Of a DNA stretch of 37,245 nt, positions 6,962-13,545 are shown piece by piece. Below the pieces are notes generated by a model. The model did no database searches and was not told where the DNA came from. It saw only the letters and a list, made by a program, of their open reading frames with translations. How positions within the stretch are numbered: the first letter of the stretch is position 1; each line of letters opens with the position of its first letter. The DNA comes from a virus: the IMG/VR virus record IMGVR_UViG_3300025674_000141, positions 1 to 37,245 of that record; one strand, given 5' to 3'. The position numbers and the translations under genes are program-made.

Positions 6962-7232
6962 CTGGGCATCACGATTAATCGGCTGGCTTGCCGCCCTCGG
7001 TGCTATGGCAGCCATGTTTTACAAAAGCAAAGCCGCCACAGAAAAAGCCAAGCGCGAAGCGGAAAAAGCTGAGTACGAAGAAGAACGCGCGGATCGTGCA
7101 GAGCATACCGCCGACACGTATCAACGCATCAACACCCAGCGCGCCGAGTTAGAACAACAGCACCAGCAGGAGCAATTAAATGATGAGACCAGCATTGATG
7201 GCCGCGATCATTTTAATAATCGCTTTAAATAG
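6954..7232 (+). CDS. Inner-membrane spanin subunit (Rz-like)
   Basis: A 92-residue protein with one N-terminal membrane segment (about residues 7-23, LIGWLAALGAMAAMFY) followed by a long, highly charged coiled coil rich in Lys, Glu and Ala. This is the i-spanin plan: anchored in the inner membrane with a periplasmic coil that joins an outer-membrane lipoprotein and disrupts the outer membrane at lysis. I choose the ATG at 6954, whose product begins MNNWASR, instead of the upstream 6930 start, because it overlaps the end of the holin gene in the compact manner of this operon. The o-spanin gene starts inside its 3' end in another frame. Confidence 0.78.
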   Translation: MNNWASRLIGWLAALGAMAAMFYKSKAATEKAKREAEKAEYEEERADRAEHTADTYQRINTQRAELEQQHQQEQLNDETSIDGRDHFNNRFK

Positions 7233-7431
7233 CGGCTGTGCCACGCGCATTGAATATCAAACGTTACCGCTGCCAATCGTGCCTCGCCCTGTATTACCCG
7301 CGATCGCGCCCGAAGAGCTAACGTGTTTGAGCGATGAGACATATACAACACTCGTCACGCGCCAGCGTCTGTTACGTCAGTGGGGCGAGGATATGGAATT
7401 AATTATTATGAATACGCAGGTCAAACAATGA
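7180..7431 (+). CDS. Outer-membrane spanin lipoprotein (Rz1-like)
   Basis: An 83-residue lipoprotein with a signal sequence MMRPALMAAIILIIALNSGC whose lipobox LNSGC places the lipidated Cys at residue 20. The mature part starts with a proline-rich stretch (LPLPIVPRPVLPAIAPEE), as in Rz1 proteins, and ends in a helical segment. It starts inside the i-spanin gene in a different frame, the overlapping arrangement typical of spanin pairs. AGGAGCAATTAA supplies the ribosome site just before the ATG at 7180. Together with Rz it should span the periplasm and fuse the membranes at lysis. Confidence 0.83.
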   Translation: MMRPALMAAIILIIALNSGCATRIEYQTLPLPIVPRPVLPAIAPEELTCLSDETYTTLVTRQRLLRQWGEDMELIIMNTQVKQ

Positions 7432-8789
7432 TTAAAAGCCCATTGCGCCCCGCGATGACGCAACCGCTCACATCGCCGTATGAATTGATTACGCGCTCGG
7501 TGTTTGAGCTTAACGGCACTCAATGGGGTGAGTTGAGTGATCAAATAGTGCTGCCAAACGTATTTGAATTGGAGATTTTCTTTTCCTCTGCTTTAGAATC
7601 TGCGCAAAGGTTGGTTGCTAATAATGAAACTGACTTCTCATTACATCTTAATGGCACGGCAAAACCTTCTGTAAAATTAACGGCAGGTAATGGTGATATT
7701 TCGTACATAACACTAGCTGACACAGTTAATGATGGGAAAGCGAGATCTATTATATTTAAGAGGAACGGTGATACTTTCACACTAACAAGTGAATACGAAA
7801 CTTTAGTCAGAGTATTTGAGGACATTGGAACGCTTACTATAGATGGAGTTCTAGGCGTTGAATCATCAAACCAGAGATTAATAGGTATCGCCTTTGGCCT
7901 AAAAATCTGGACTAACGGCGACCGCAATACCGGCGATTTAATTCTCAACGTTCCTTTCGATGAATCAGGCTCTGACTACCAGCGTAATCGTGCGGTGGCG
8001 TTGGGGGTATCTCTTCTACCTGCTACCAGTATTGCTGATGGTACTGGCTGGGCCTCTACTTCTGTCGAGTTCGACAACGCCTTGATATTTGAAAACGAAG
8101 ATAATTTCGCTGGTGCAAATTACGACATAGGTTATTCATATTCCACTACCTATGAGATTGAATTTGAAATATTTGACTATGTGTCTGGCAATTTACAGGC
8201 AACCTTTGAGGGGGTTGGCTCTGAAAATAAGGCAGGCAATGGTATTTATAAGGTTTATTTAAAATCTCCGGCTGCTGGATTAACCCGGTTTTCCTTGCGG
8301 GCAAGAAATGGGGTTGGAGAAGGGACATTCAAAGTCAGAAACATTTCAATTAGGGGATGGTCAGGCGTCATACTGCAAAACGCGCTACCTGAGCACTGGC
8401 TGCAGATCGAGCGTAAGCGTTATTGGGATTATTGGCTAAAGCCGAATTTCTGGGACGCTGCGAATGTAATTACCACCGGTGCTTGTACTGCCACCGGTAA
8501 TTCAATTGAGTTTTCAATGACTAATACAACGCTGGCTGGGGCTAGATTGCCGGGCATTGAAGACAGTCATGTATATCAAATCTCTGGCTATAGCGATGTT
8601 GTTGGTGTGATTAATCCGACTCAATCAACTGGATTTGCAGATAATATCGCTGTGCCATTGGAGAATCGATTTGTGTACGACTCGACGGGTGTAGGTTTAA
8701 CTCTGGGTATTAAGCGTCAGCAAGGCGAAATTGTTACGGGCCAAGTGCGCGACATTACAGTTCGAGAAAAACTGGAGATAGCCCAATGA
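7428..8789 (+). CDS. Putative carbohydrate-binding virion or tail-tip protein, unrecognised
   Basis: A 453-residue, beta-rich protein. The start at 7428 (product MIKSPLRPAM) overlaps the o-spanin stop as ATGA and is preferred over the longer reading from 7380. Residues about 30-170 look like a concanavalin/laminin-G-type sheet domain (ELEIFFSSAL, PSVKLTAGNGD, SIIFKRNGDTFTL, LIGIAFGLKIWTNGD). Residues about 205-310 look like a CBM-type jelly roll (YDIGYSYSTTYEIEFEIFDY, FSLRARNGVGEGTFKVRNIS), and a similar module may recur in the last 100 residues. Such modules occur in receptor-binding or decoration proteins, but no family is certain. Between about 7560 and 8340 the gene is clearly richer in A+T than its neighbours, which suggests acquired modules. 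Its place among lysis genes is odd for a tail protein. Confidence 0.5.
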   Translation: MIKSPLRPAMTQPLTSPYELITRSVFELNGTQWGELSDQIVLPNVFELEIFFSSALESAQRLVANNETDFSLHLNGTAKPSVKLTAGNGDISYITLADTVNDGKARSIIFKRNGDTFTLTSEYETLVRVFEDIGTLTIDGVLGVESSNQRLIGIAFGLKIWTNGDRNTGDLILNVPFDESGSDYQRNRAVALGVSLLPATSIADGTGWASTSVEFDNALIFENEDNFAGANYDIGYSYSTTYEIEFEIFDYVSGNLQATFEGVGSENKAGNGIYKVYLKSPAAGLTRFSLRARNGVGEGTFKVRNISIRGWSGVILQNALPEHWLQIERKRYWDYWLKPNFWDAANVITTGACTATGNSIEFSMTNTTLAGARLPGIEDSHVYQISGYSDVVGVINPTQSTGFADNIAVPLENRFVYDSTGVGLTLGIKRQQGEIVTGQVRDITVREKLEIAQ

Positions 8790-9157
8790 GCATTTCCAAA
8801 TACAACCCTGCGCTTTATTGCTCAATATTAATCCCCGGCTCGTTTGTCGTACCGGCAAATCACAGTGCGTTATCTACCGTCGATGTCACAAAAAATGGTA
8901 ATGCGCTAACTGTAGTTATTTTTGTCGGCACGAATCATTTTAAAGATGAAGCTGGCAATCCGGTTACGCCCGAAGGCTATCTGTCTAACGACGAATATTT
9001 TCTACTGCGCACAATGCTCGAACACACCGACGAAAACGGCGTATTTCACGAACGCGTTTTGCCTTACCCTTGGGAAGACATCGACGCTCTCGTTACGAAA
9101 ATGCGCGAAGCCGCTGCACAACAATCACAAACCACCGAGGAATTACCCGATGCATAA
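8786..9157 (+). CDS. Hypothetical phage protein, 123 residues
   Basis: Not recognised. The protein is soluble, starts with MSISKYNPALYCSILIPGSF, has a beta-type central part and a helical acidic C-terminus (PWEDIDALVTKMREAAAQQ). The ATG overlaps the stop of the preceding beta-rich protein by 4 bases, and its own end overlaps the next gene, so it is translated with both. Pairing with a large virion protein would suit a chaperone or partner for that protein, but nothing in the sequence proves this. Confidence 0.6.
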   Translation: MSISKYNPALYCSILIPGSFVVPANHSALSTVDVTKNGNALTVVIFVGTNHFKDEAGNPVTPEGYLSNDEYFLLRTMLEHTDENGVFHERVLPYPWEDIDALVTKMREAAAQQSQTTEELPDA

Positions 9158-9584
9158 CGTAAACCCCTTTGAATTTTTAATAAGCAGGCTAGCGCTGCCG
9201 ATATCTGTGATCGTTTTAGGACTCCTGATCGCGGTAGCCGTGCTTTTAATCACAGCCAGTTTTCCCGCCGTCGCGTGTTTATTGCTGTTTTTAGCGGTGC
9301 TACCACCCACGCGAAAGTGGGCGGCGGTGAAGGCGTATCATTTGTGGCGCGCGTTCGATTGTTTGTGCAACGCGTTTTTATTTCACGACAGCCGCGAAAC
9401 GATATCAAGCCGACTGGGAAAGGCGATTTATCACCAGCACCCGCCAGTATTTAATTTTTTAATTATTGATAAAGGCGTTGCGTGGCTGCTGAATAACGTT
9501 GACCGGGATCACTGCAAAAAGTCGATTGACTGGAGCGTTGGCCGCGGTGCCGCTTGGAATCTACACGATCACTGGAGTATTTAA
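9150..9584 (+). CDS. Conserved phage membrane protein, 144 residues
   Basis: The N-terminal third holds two adjacent hydrophobic segments (about residues 15-33, LALPISVIVLGLLIAVAVL, and 35-52, ITASFPAVACLLLFLAVL). The soluble remainder includes GKAIYHQHPPVF and the DRDHCKKSIDW segment. I recall similar His-Cys-containing C-termini in other phage membrane proteins of unknown role, but cannot name the family. The ATG at 9150 follows a GAGG ribosome site at 9137-9140 and overlaps the previous gene by 8 bases; a longer upstream reading in the same frame (from 8922) has no support. It may be a late membrane or lysis-associated protein. Confidence 0.6.
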   Translation: MHNVNPFEFLISRLALPISVIVLGLLIAVAVLLITASFPAVACLLLFLAVLPPTRKWAAVKAYHLWRAFDCLCNAFLFHDSRETISSRLGKAIYHQHPPVFNFLIIDKGVAWLLNNVDRDHCKKSIDWSVGRGAAWNLHDHWSI

Positions 9585-9586
9585 AC

Positions 9587-9859
9587 ATGGCATCAAAAAC
9601 ATACACAGGCGCGGCAGACGTTGCTAGCGCCACGGCAATTAGCTTAACCGCTAACAACTCCCAACCCGTCGATATTTACAACATCGCGAACACGGGCACA
9701 GCGTCTGCCACTGTGCATGTACTGCTGAAAGGCGCGGCGGATTACGCGGAGCTGGAGGGTGACGTACCGGCCGGTACGCTGAAAATCATCGAAGGCTTGC
9801 GCGAAGTTGAGTCGTTGAAAATTGTAGGAACAGGATCGGCGGGCGTCGTGACTGCGTGA
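9587..9859 (+). CDS. Small beta-rich protein, possible decoration or stabilising protein
   Basis: A 90-residue protein rich in Ala, Thr, Val and Gly with alternating hydrophobic residues (AISLTANNSQPVDIYNIAN, SATVHVLLKG, LKIVGTGSAGVVTA), as in small beta-sandwich virion proteins. There is no signal peptide, Cys or recognisable motif. Start: the ATG at 9587 follows GGAG at 9574-9577 and comes 2 bases after the preceding stop. It is the last gene of the rightward lysis operon. A virion role is a guess from composition and neighbours. Confidence 0.55.
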   Translation: MASKTYTGAADVASATAISLTANNSQPVDIYNIANTGTASATVHVLLKGAADYAELEGDVPAGTLKIIEGLREVESLKIVGTGSAGVVTA

Positions 9860-9914
9860 ACCCCTCCGGCGGCGCGTCCGTGCTGCCACTTTCTAAAAGA
9901 AACCCGCCACCTCT

Positions 9915-9942
9915 CCCAGCCGCTAGCGCCAACTATGCTGGG
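9915..9942. terminator. Weak stem-loop between convergent genes
   Basis: CCCAGC (9915-9920) can pair with GCTGGG (9937-9942) around a 16-base loop, in the gap between the convergent operons ending at 9859 and 9950. A short pyrimidine run (CCTTCCTTT) follows on the plus strand. Position favours a terminator, but the stem is short and the tail is not a clean T run. Confidence 0.25.
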
Positions 9943-9949
9943 CCTTCCT

Positions 9950-10438
9950 TTAATTCAGCGCCGCACGTTCATCTCGTAGCCGTGACAAGTTCTGGCGTTC
10001 GTTTTCAAGTAATGTTTGATATTTAGTCGTAACCGAATTCATTTCTTCACTAATGCTGGTTTCCCACTGGGCACCAGCCATATTGTTATTTGCTCGCAGT
10101 TTTTTGGATCGCAGCGCATTGAGTTCTTGCTGCATTGATTTCGTCTGCTGATCCAGTTTGCGTTCTGATTTAGCAATGTCGCGGTCTAATTGCCGGATTT
10201 TATTGTCACGAAATAAATCATCGGCTAATTCACTGGGGCTTTTTGCGCTGGGTGAATAGCTTGTTTGTTGGGCCGGTGGTTCATAGCTTTCATACTCGTG
10301 TTTCTTCGATGCACTCTGCCCGCCACACGGCATCGCCTGAAATGACTTTTTACCGTTGGCATCCGTGCATGAGTAATACGATCCCGCCCAGGTGTTGCTT
10401 GCGAGTGTGAGTAATGCGATAGCGATTAATTTCAGCAT
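9950..10438 (-). CDS. Secreted DUF4124 coiled-coil protein (moron-like)
   Basis: A 162-residue exported protein. Residues 1-18 form a signal peptide (MLKLIAIALLTLASNTWA, then GSYY). Residues about 20-45 match a DUF4124 core (YYSCTDANGKKSFQAMPCGG, with two Cys likely disulfide-bonded), a periplasmic domain common in Gammaproteobacteria. A low-complexity stretch rich in Ser, Pro and Tyr follows, then a long charged coiled coil from about 75 to the end. It belongs with the next minus-strand gene in a small island between lysis genes and repressor, a usual place for lysogenic-conversion cargo. Role unknown; a periplasmic or envelope effect on the host is plausible. Confidence 0.7.
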   Translation of the reverse strand: MLKLIAIALLTLASNTWAGSYYSCTDANGKKSFQAMPCGGQSASKKHEYESYEPPAQQTSYSPSAKSPSELADDLFRDNKIRQLDRDIAKSERKLDQQTKSMQQELNALRSKKLRANNNMAGAQWETSISEEMNSVTTKYQTLLENERQNLSRLRDERAALN

Positions 10439-10509
10439 AGTAATCTCCTTATTTAGTTCCTTGAGTAATCATCGCGATTTTTTCAAACTCAGAACGTCCT
10501 GTTTCTCTT

Positions 10510-11328
10510 TTACGACATCGCCGCCGCGCGTTGTTCGCGAGGGCTAGCGCTTTTTAGTGTCGTGGTGTCCCCCGGAAAAAACGGCGGTACATGCTTATTA
10601 TTCGTCGGATCAAATTGATAGTTGCTAACAATCACGTTGGTCGCTGGATCATCGATTTCGAGTTTCACACTGCAACCCATATCAATCACCATCATTGCTA
10701 ACTGCTCATGACGCTGCGTGTTGAAGTAGCGCGCTTGAATGCTGGTTATTAGTAGCATTCGTTTGGCTCGTTTTCTCTTTTTTGTTTCGCTGGGTTTTTC
10801 GAGCGGATCGGGTTCTGTTTCAAACCATGACCACGCTGCGAGGTCTGGCCATTGGTCGGCTGCGTTGAACGCGGCTTTCGCCTGGTCAAACCACGGCCAG
10901 ACAAAATCGCTATCGCCGAGGGCTTGCTCCATCGCTTTGTTATTTTGAGTTTCTGCCGCTACGGATATCGCAATAATTTGATTCTCGGATAGCGTTGAGC
11001 CTTTGAGGATATCTTGCGTAACCGTTAAATAATCCGGTGCCGTTTTTGTTTTTAATGCTTTTTGAGTCGTCGGCGCGGGGTGCATAACCGGCGCGGATTT
11101 TTTGCTCTCAATCATTGAGTGCGCGCAATACGGGCAGACTTTCGCTTTTTTACTGATTTTTTTATCGCACTGAGGGCAATTATTTAAGTCGCCTTTTACA
11201 AAATACAAAAACACAGCAAGTGGACCGAGCAACGCGCCACAAATAGCGCCGAGCACGACGCTAAACTTTTTTTTCTGTGCTGCGGCGGCACCTATTAGCG
11301 CCCCTAAAATTACAAAATATAAAAACAT
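10510..11328 (-). CDS. Membrane protein with zinc ribbon, unknown function (moron-like)
   Basis: A 272-residue protein. Two hydrophobic segments lie at about residues 1-18 (MFLYFVILGALIGAAAA) and 24-44, then a zinc ribbon with Cys51, Cys54, Cys65 and Cys68 (CPQCDKK...CPYC). A Lys/Pro/Thr linker leads to a helical region (about 100-185) containing several Trp and DSDFVWPWFDQAK, then a final domain with NTQRHEQLAMMVIDMGCSV. I do not recognise the C-terminal domain. It is likely cytoplasmic, tethered to the inner membrane, and may be expressed in the lysogen because it lies just behind the repressor gene on the same strand (42-base gap). A defence or superinfection-exclusion role is possible but only inferred from position. 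Confidence 0.6.
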   Translation of the reverse strand: MFLYFVILGALIGAAAAQKKKFSVVLGAICGALLGPLAVFLYFVKGDLNNCPQCDKKISKKAKVCPYCAHSMIESKKSAPVMHPAPTTQKALKTKTAPDYLTVTQDILKGSTLSENQIIAISVAAETQNNKAMEQALGDSDFVWPWFDQAKAAFNAADQWPDLAAWSWFETEPDPLEKPSETKKRKRAKRMLLITSIQARYFNTQRHEQLAMMVIDMGCSVKLEIDDPATNVIVSNYQFDPTNNKHVPPFFPGDTTTLKSASPREQRAAAMS

Positions 11329-11369
11329 AGCAATCTCCCTATTGAATTTGTGTTCTTAATAGGAACACT

Positions 11370-11786
11370 TTAACCCGATTTTTTTAACTCTTCCATTTGG
11401 TCTTGCAACGCCTTTAGGTTTTTTTCCATTTCGGCTATCCGCTGCCTCTCCTTAGCATCCTGTATAACTTCCTGCTGCTGTTCCATATCTAACCCGTTGA
11501 ATAACTCCAGCACGATCTCTTCACGTTTAGATAAGCCATATGACGCCGCTGGTTCTTTAATGCCAGCCGTCGGCGCTTGGCCGGTTCCACTGATTAACCA
11601 ATCTAACGACACGCCATGCTTCTTTGCGATGTTTACGCATAATGCGTACGGTATGCTATTTCTGGATTTCCACGAGCTGACTGTTTGGGCGTTAGTACTG
11701 AGTGCTTTAGCCAGCGCAGAGTCTGATTCCACGTCGTGAATACTTTTGAGCCGTGCGATAACGGCATCTACTGAGTCTTTCTGCAT
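11370..11786 (-). CDS. CI-like phage repressor, short form
   Basis: A 138-residue transcriptional repressor. Residues about 5-65 form a helix-turn-helix of the phage CI repressor type (DAVIARLKSIHDVESDSALA, ALSTNAQTVSSWKSRNSIPY, then HGVSLDWLISGTG, the usual end of that domain). The C-terminus is an acidic helical coiled coil (residues about 100-138), presumably for oligomerisation. There is no S24 self-cleavage domain, so induction should not follow the usual RecA cleavage route. I prefer the ATG at 11786 over the one at 11816, because the latter lies inside the operator and has no ribosome site. It is transcribed away from the early operon. Confidence 0.8.
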   Translation of the reverse strand: MQKDSVDAVIARLKSIHDVESDSALAKALSTNAQTVSSWKSRNSIPYALCVNIAKKHGVSLDWLISGTGQAPTAGIKEPAASYGLSKREEIVLELFNGLDMEQQQEVIQDAKERQRIAEMEKNLKALQDQMEELKKSG

Positions 11787-11803
11787 TTTGTTGATTCTCA
11801 AGC

Positions 11804-11842
11804 TTGACATACGCATTTTGCGTATATAATGTATGCATAATG
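11804..11842 (+). promoter_or_regulatory. Early rightward promoter with overlapping repressor operator
   Basis: TTGACA (11804-11809) and TATAAT (11825-11830) match the sigma-70 boxes perfectly, though the spacer is only 15 bp. An inverted repeat ATACGC-ATTTT-GCGTAT (11809-11825) fills the spacer, and a related half-site GTATGC follows at 11831. The three half-sites start at 11809, 11820 and 11831, exactly 11 bp apart. A further TATGCATA palindrome covers 11832-11839. A repressor bound here would block the early operon beginning at 11876 and could also control its own gene on the other strand. Confidence 0.72.
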
Positions 11843-11875
11843 AGTACAGCTTAACTAAATGGGTAAAGAGAATCT

Positions 11876-12157
11876 ATGAGCGATCAAGCTAAAAACAGCA
11901 AACAAAACAAAGTTCGTCGAGAGGCGTTCTGCAAAGTCCAGTCGTTGCTCGTGGAGAAAGACTCTTCATTCCGAAAATGGGCACTGGAAAATGACTATCA
12001 CCCGCGCACGGTTACACAAACCGTTGCCCGCTATGCGGGTGGAACGGACCTGCCGATCGGCCGGTTGAGTTTTCGTATTTTAGTGAAGTTAAGCAAAGCG
12101 CTTGAGCACGAAATTGTGCCGGGAATCTTCAAGCACGCGGCGGAGGACGCCGCATGA
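11876..12157 (+). CDS. Small helix-turn-helix protein, Ner/Cro-like or BcepMu gp16-like
   Basis: A 93-residue basic protein and the first gene of the early operon. Residues about 20-75 read as a helix-turn-helix (SSFRKWALENDYHPRTVTQT, then RLSFRILVKLSKAL), similar in pattern to the small phage proteins called BcepMu gp16 family and to Ner/Cro regulators placed opposite a repressor. The likely role is negative control of the early or repressor promoter during lytic growth. The start follows AAAGAG, and its stop overlaps the next ATG by 4 bases. The exact family is uncertain. Confidence 0.6.
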   Translation: MSDQAKNSKQNKVRREAFCKVQSLLVEKDSSFRKWALENDYHPRTVTQTVARYAGGTDLPIGRLSFRILVKLSKALEHEIVPGIFKHAAEDAA

Positions 12158-12351
12158 AAAATCTACTCACATGCAGTCGTTGTGGCTGCCAGCGCACCGC
12201 CGCCGATCTTAACGGCATCAACCTAACTGCCACGGGCTGGAACGACGACAGCGCGGCGTATTGCAAGCGCTTGGCTGAGTGTAAGTCTGCCGAGGCAGAC
12301 GAAACGCTGGACTGGTTGTTCGATGCGTTAGACGAGGAGGACGCCGCATGA
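12154..12351 (+). CDS. Small Cys-containing acidic protein, unknown
   Basis: A 65-residue protein with CSRCGC at residues 7-12 and further Cys at 37 and 43, which may form a small zinc finger, then a very acidic tail (DETLDWLFDALDEEDAA). It overlaps both neighbours by 4 bases (ATGA), strong support for translation. The last codons and the junction sequence (gaggacgccgcatga) are nearly identical to the end of the upstream gene (gaggacgccgcatga at 12143-12157), so the two 3' ends share a short duplicated sequence. Function unknown. Confidence 0.6.
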   Translation: MKNLLTCSRCGCQRTAADLNGINLTATGWNDDSAAYCKRLAECKSAEADETLDWLFDALDEEDAA

Positions 12352-12659
12352 CCGCTACTCCCTCAATCCACAAATCCGCCGAGGCGATTTTAACCGTGCT
12401 CGATTTAGTGCTGCGTCACTCAGTCCACGGCCTAACGTCCACCGAGATCGTTAAAGCGACCGGATTTAGCGCGCCGAACGTGAGCCGTTACGTGGCAACG
12501 CTGGAGTCTACCGGCTGGGCCGAACGCATCCCCGAGACGAACCGAATTCGTGCCAGCGTGCGCGTTGCTCAGCGAGCAATGGGCGTATTGCACGACTTAG
12601 ATAGCGCACAGCAGCGCTTAACAGAAATGCGTAACCGCATGACCACACCAAGCAACTAA
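12348..12659 (+). CDS. Winged-helix DNA-binding protein, IclR/MarR-like
   Basis: A 103-residue protein whose residues 8-75 look like the IclR N-terminal winged helix: SAEAILTVLDLVLRHSVHG, LTSTEIVKATGFSAPNVSRY as the helix-turn-helix, then LESTGWAERIPETNRIRASV as the wing. A helical C-terminus (AQRAMGVLHDLDSAQQRLTE) replaces the ligand domain of full IclR proteins, so it is a DNA-binding module only. It is placed just ahead of the transposition genes, and could regulate the early operon or take part in transposition. Confidence 0.65.
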   Translation: MTATPSIHKSAEAILTVLDLVLRHSVHGLTSTEIVKATGFSAPNVSRYVATLESTGWAERIPETNRIRASVRVAQRAMGVLHDLDSAQQRLTEMRNRMTTPSN

Positions 12660-12674
12660 TAAGAGATTTTGATT

Positions 12675-13544
12675 ATGGCTCGTAAAGAAACCCCTTCAGT
12701 CGTACTTGATCACGAACATCCAGTTATTCGCGAGGACGCGGGCACCGCTATTGATACGCTGGCACAGCTAACCGCCGAACAGCGCGAGAACAGCTTGGCG
12801 TTAGCCCATACGTTGCACTACGACGGCCCGCTGTCACCAGACGCGTTAGAAACCGGCATTAAAGACAGCCAGCAGCGTGTCAGTATGGAGCTGTTTAGTA
12901 TCGGCTCTCGCTTGTTGTTGCTTAAAGAATTGTGCGACCACGGCGACTTTCACGACCGCATCGACCGTTTGGAAATTGCACCGCGCATGGCTCAAAAGTT
13001 TATGCAGGTGAGCTTGAAGTTTTCAAATGCGCCGTCAACGGCGCATTTGCAAAAGCTAGGCAAAACCAAACTGATTGAGTTGCTAGCGCTGGACGACGAC
13101 GAAATCAAAGAACTGGAGTTCGACGGCTCGGTGCGCGGCATATCACTCGACGAAATCGACCGCATGAGCTGCTCCGCGTTACGCAAACAACTGCGCGATG
13201 CCAAGGCGCAGGCCGAAGCCAAAGACAAATTGTTGGACAATAAAAATAAACAGTTAGACGACCTGCACACGAAGCTGAGCAACGGTTCAGCGAAGCTGAA
13301 TACCCCCGACGAGTACCTAAAACGCGCGCTGACAGACGTATCCGCGCTTACACAGCAAATCGCCGAAACCCTCGGCACTGTATACCGCAAGGCGCTGGTC
13401 GATATTGCTGATCATCATGCGTTGCACGGCGGCAGTTCGGACGAAATTTTAATAGGCCACTTAAACCAAATAGACCGTGAGGTTACGCATATACGTGAAG
13501 CGTTCGCGCTGATCAATACCGCTGGCTGGAACGAGGAGGCCTGA
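12675..13544 (+). CDS. DUF3102-like helical phage protein
   Basis: A 289-residue, mostly helical protein directly upstream of the transposase gene. Residues about 45-130 (KDSQQRVSMELFSIGSRLLL, then MAQKFMQVSLKF) resemble DUF3102, a family often found in this position in BcepMu-type phages. Residues about 165-215 form a coiled coil rich in Lys, Asp and Gln, and the last third is again helical. The ATG at 12675 follows AAGAG; an in-frame TTG two codons earlier is possible. A perfect inverted repeat lies inside the gene at 13024-13049. Function unknown, perhaps an accessory of transposition or regulation. Confidence 0.6.
   Translation: MARKETPSVVLDHEHPVIREDAGTAIDTLAQLTAEQRENSLALAHTLHYDGPLSPDALETGIKDSQQRVSMELFSIGSRLLLLKELCDHGDFHDRIDRLEIAPRMAQKFMQVSLKFSNAPSTAHLQKLGKTKLIELLALDDDEIKELEFDGSVRGISLDEIDRMSCSALRKQLRDAKAQAEAKDKLLDNKNKQLDDLHTKLSNGSAKLNTPDEYLKRALTDVSALTQQIAETLGTVYRKALVDIADHHALHGGSSDEILIGHLNQIDREVTHIREAFALINTAGWNEEA
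13024..13049. repeat. Perfect 12-bp inverted repeat inside a coding region
   Basis: CAAATGCGCCGT is followed after two bases by its exact complement ACGGCGCATTTG, and flanking TTTT and AAAA nearly extend the dyad (one extra C on the right). It would form an 11-bp stem with a TCAA loop in RNA or DNA. It lies in codons of the DUF3102-like gene, with no T run after the stem on either strand, so it is not a usual terminator. Confidence 0.75.
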
Positions 13545-13545
13545 T

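Noticed and set aside
8922-9149. Upstream extension of the membrane protein frame
   Set aside because: The extension lies wholly inside the preceding gene, has no ribosome site, and the ATG at 9150 with GAGG gives a clean membrane-protein start.
11787-11816. Longer repressor start at 11816
   Set aside because: The codons would lie within the operator and early promoter and there is no ribosome site ahead of that ATG; the 11786 start begins right before the HTH domain.
13024-13049. Intrinsic terminator at the inverted repeat
   Set aside because: There is no T run after the stem on either strand, and it falls in the middle of a gene ahead of the essential transposase.
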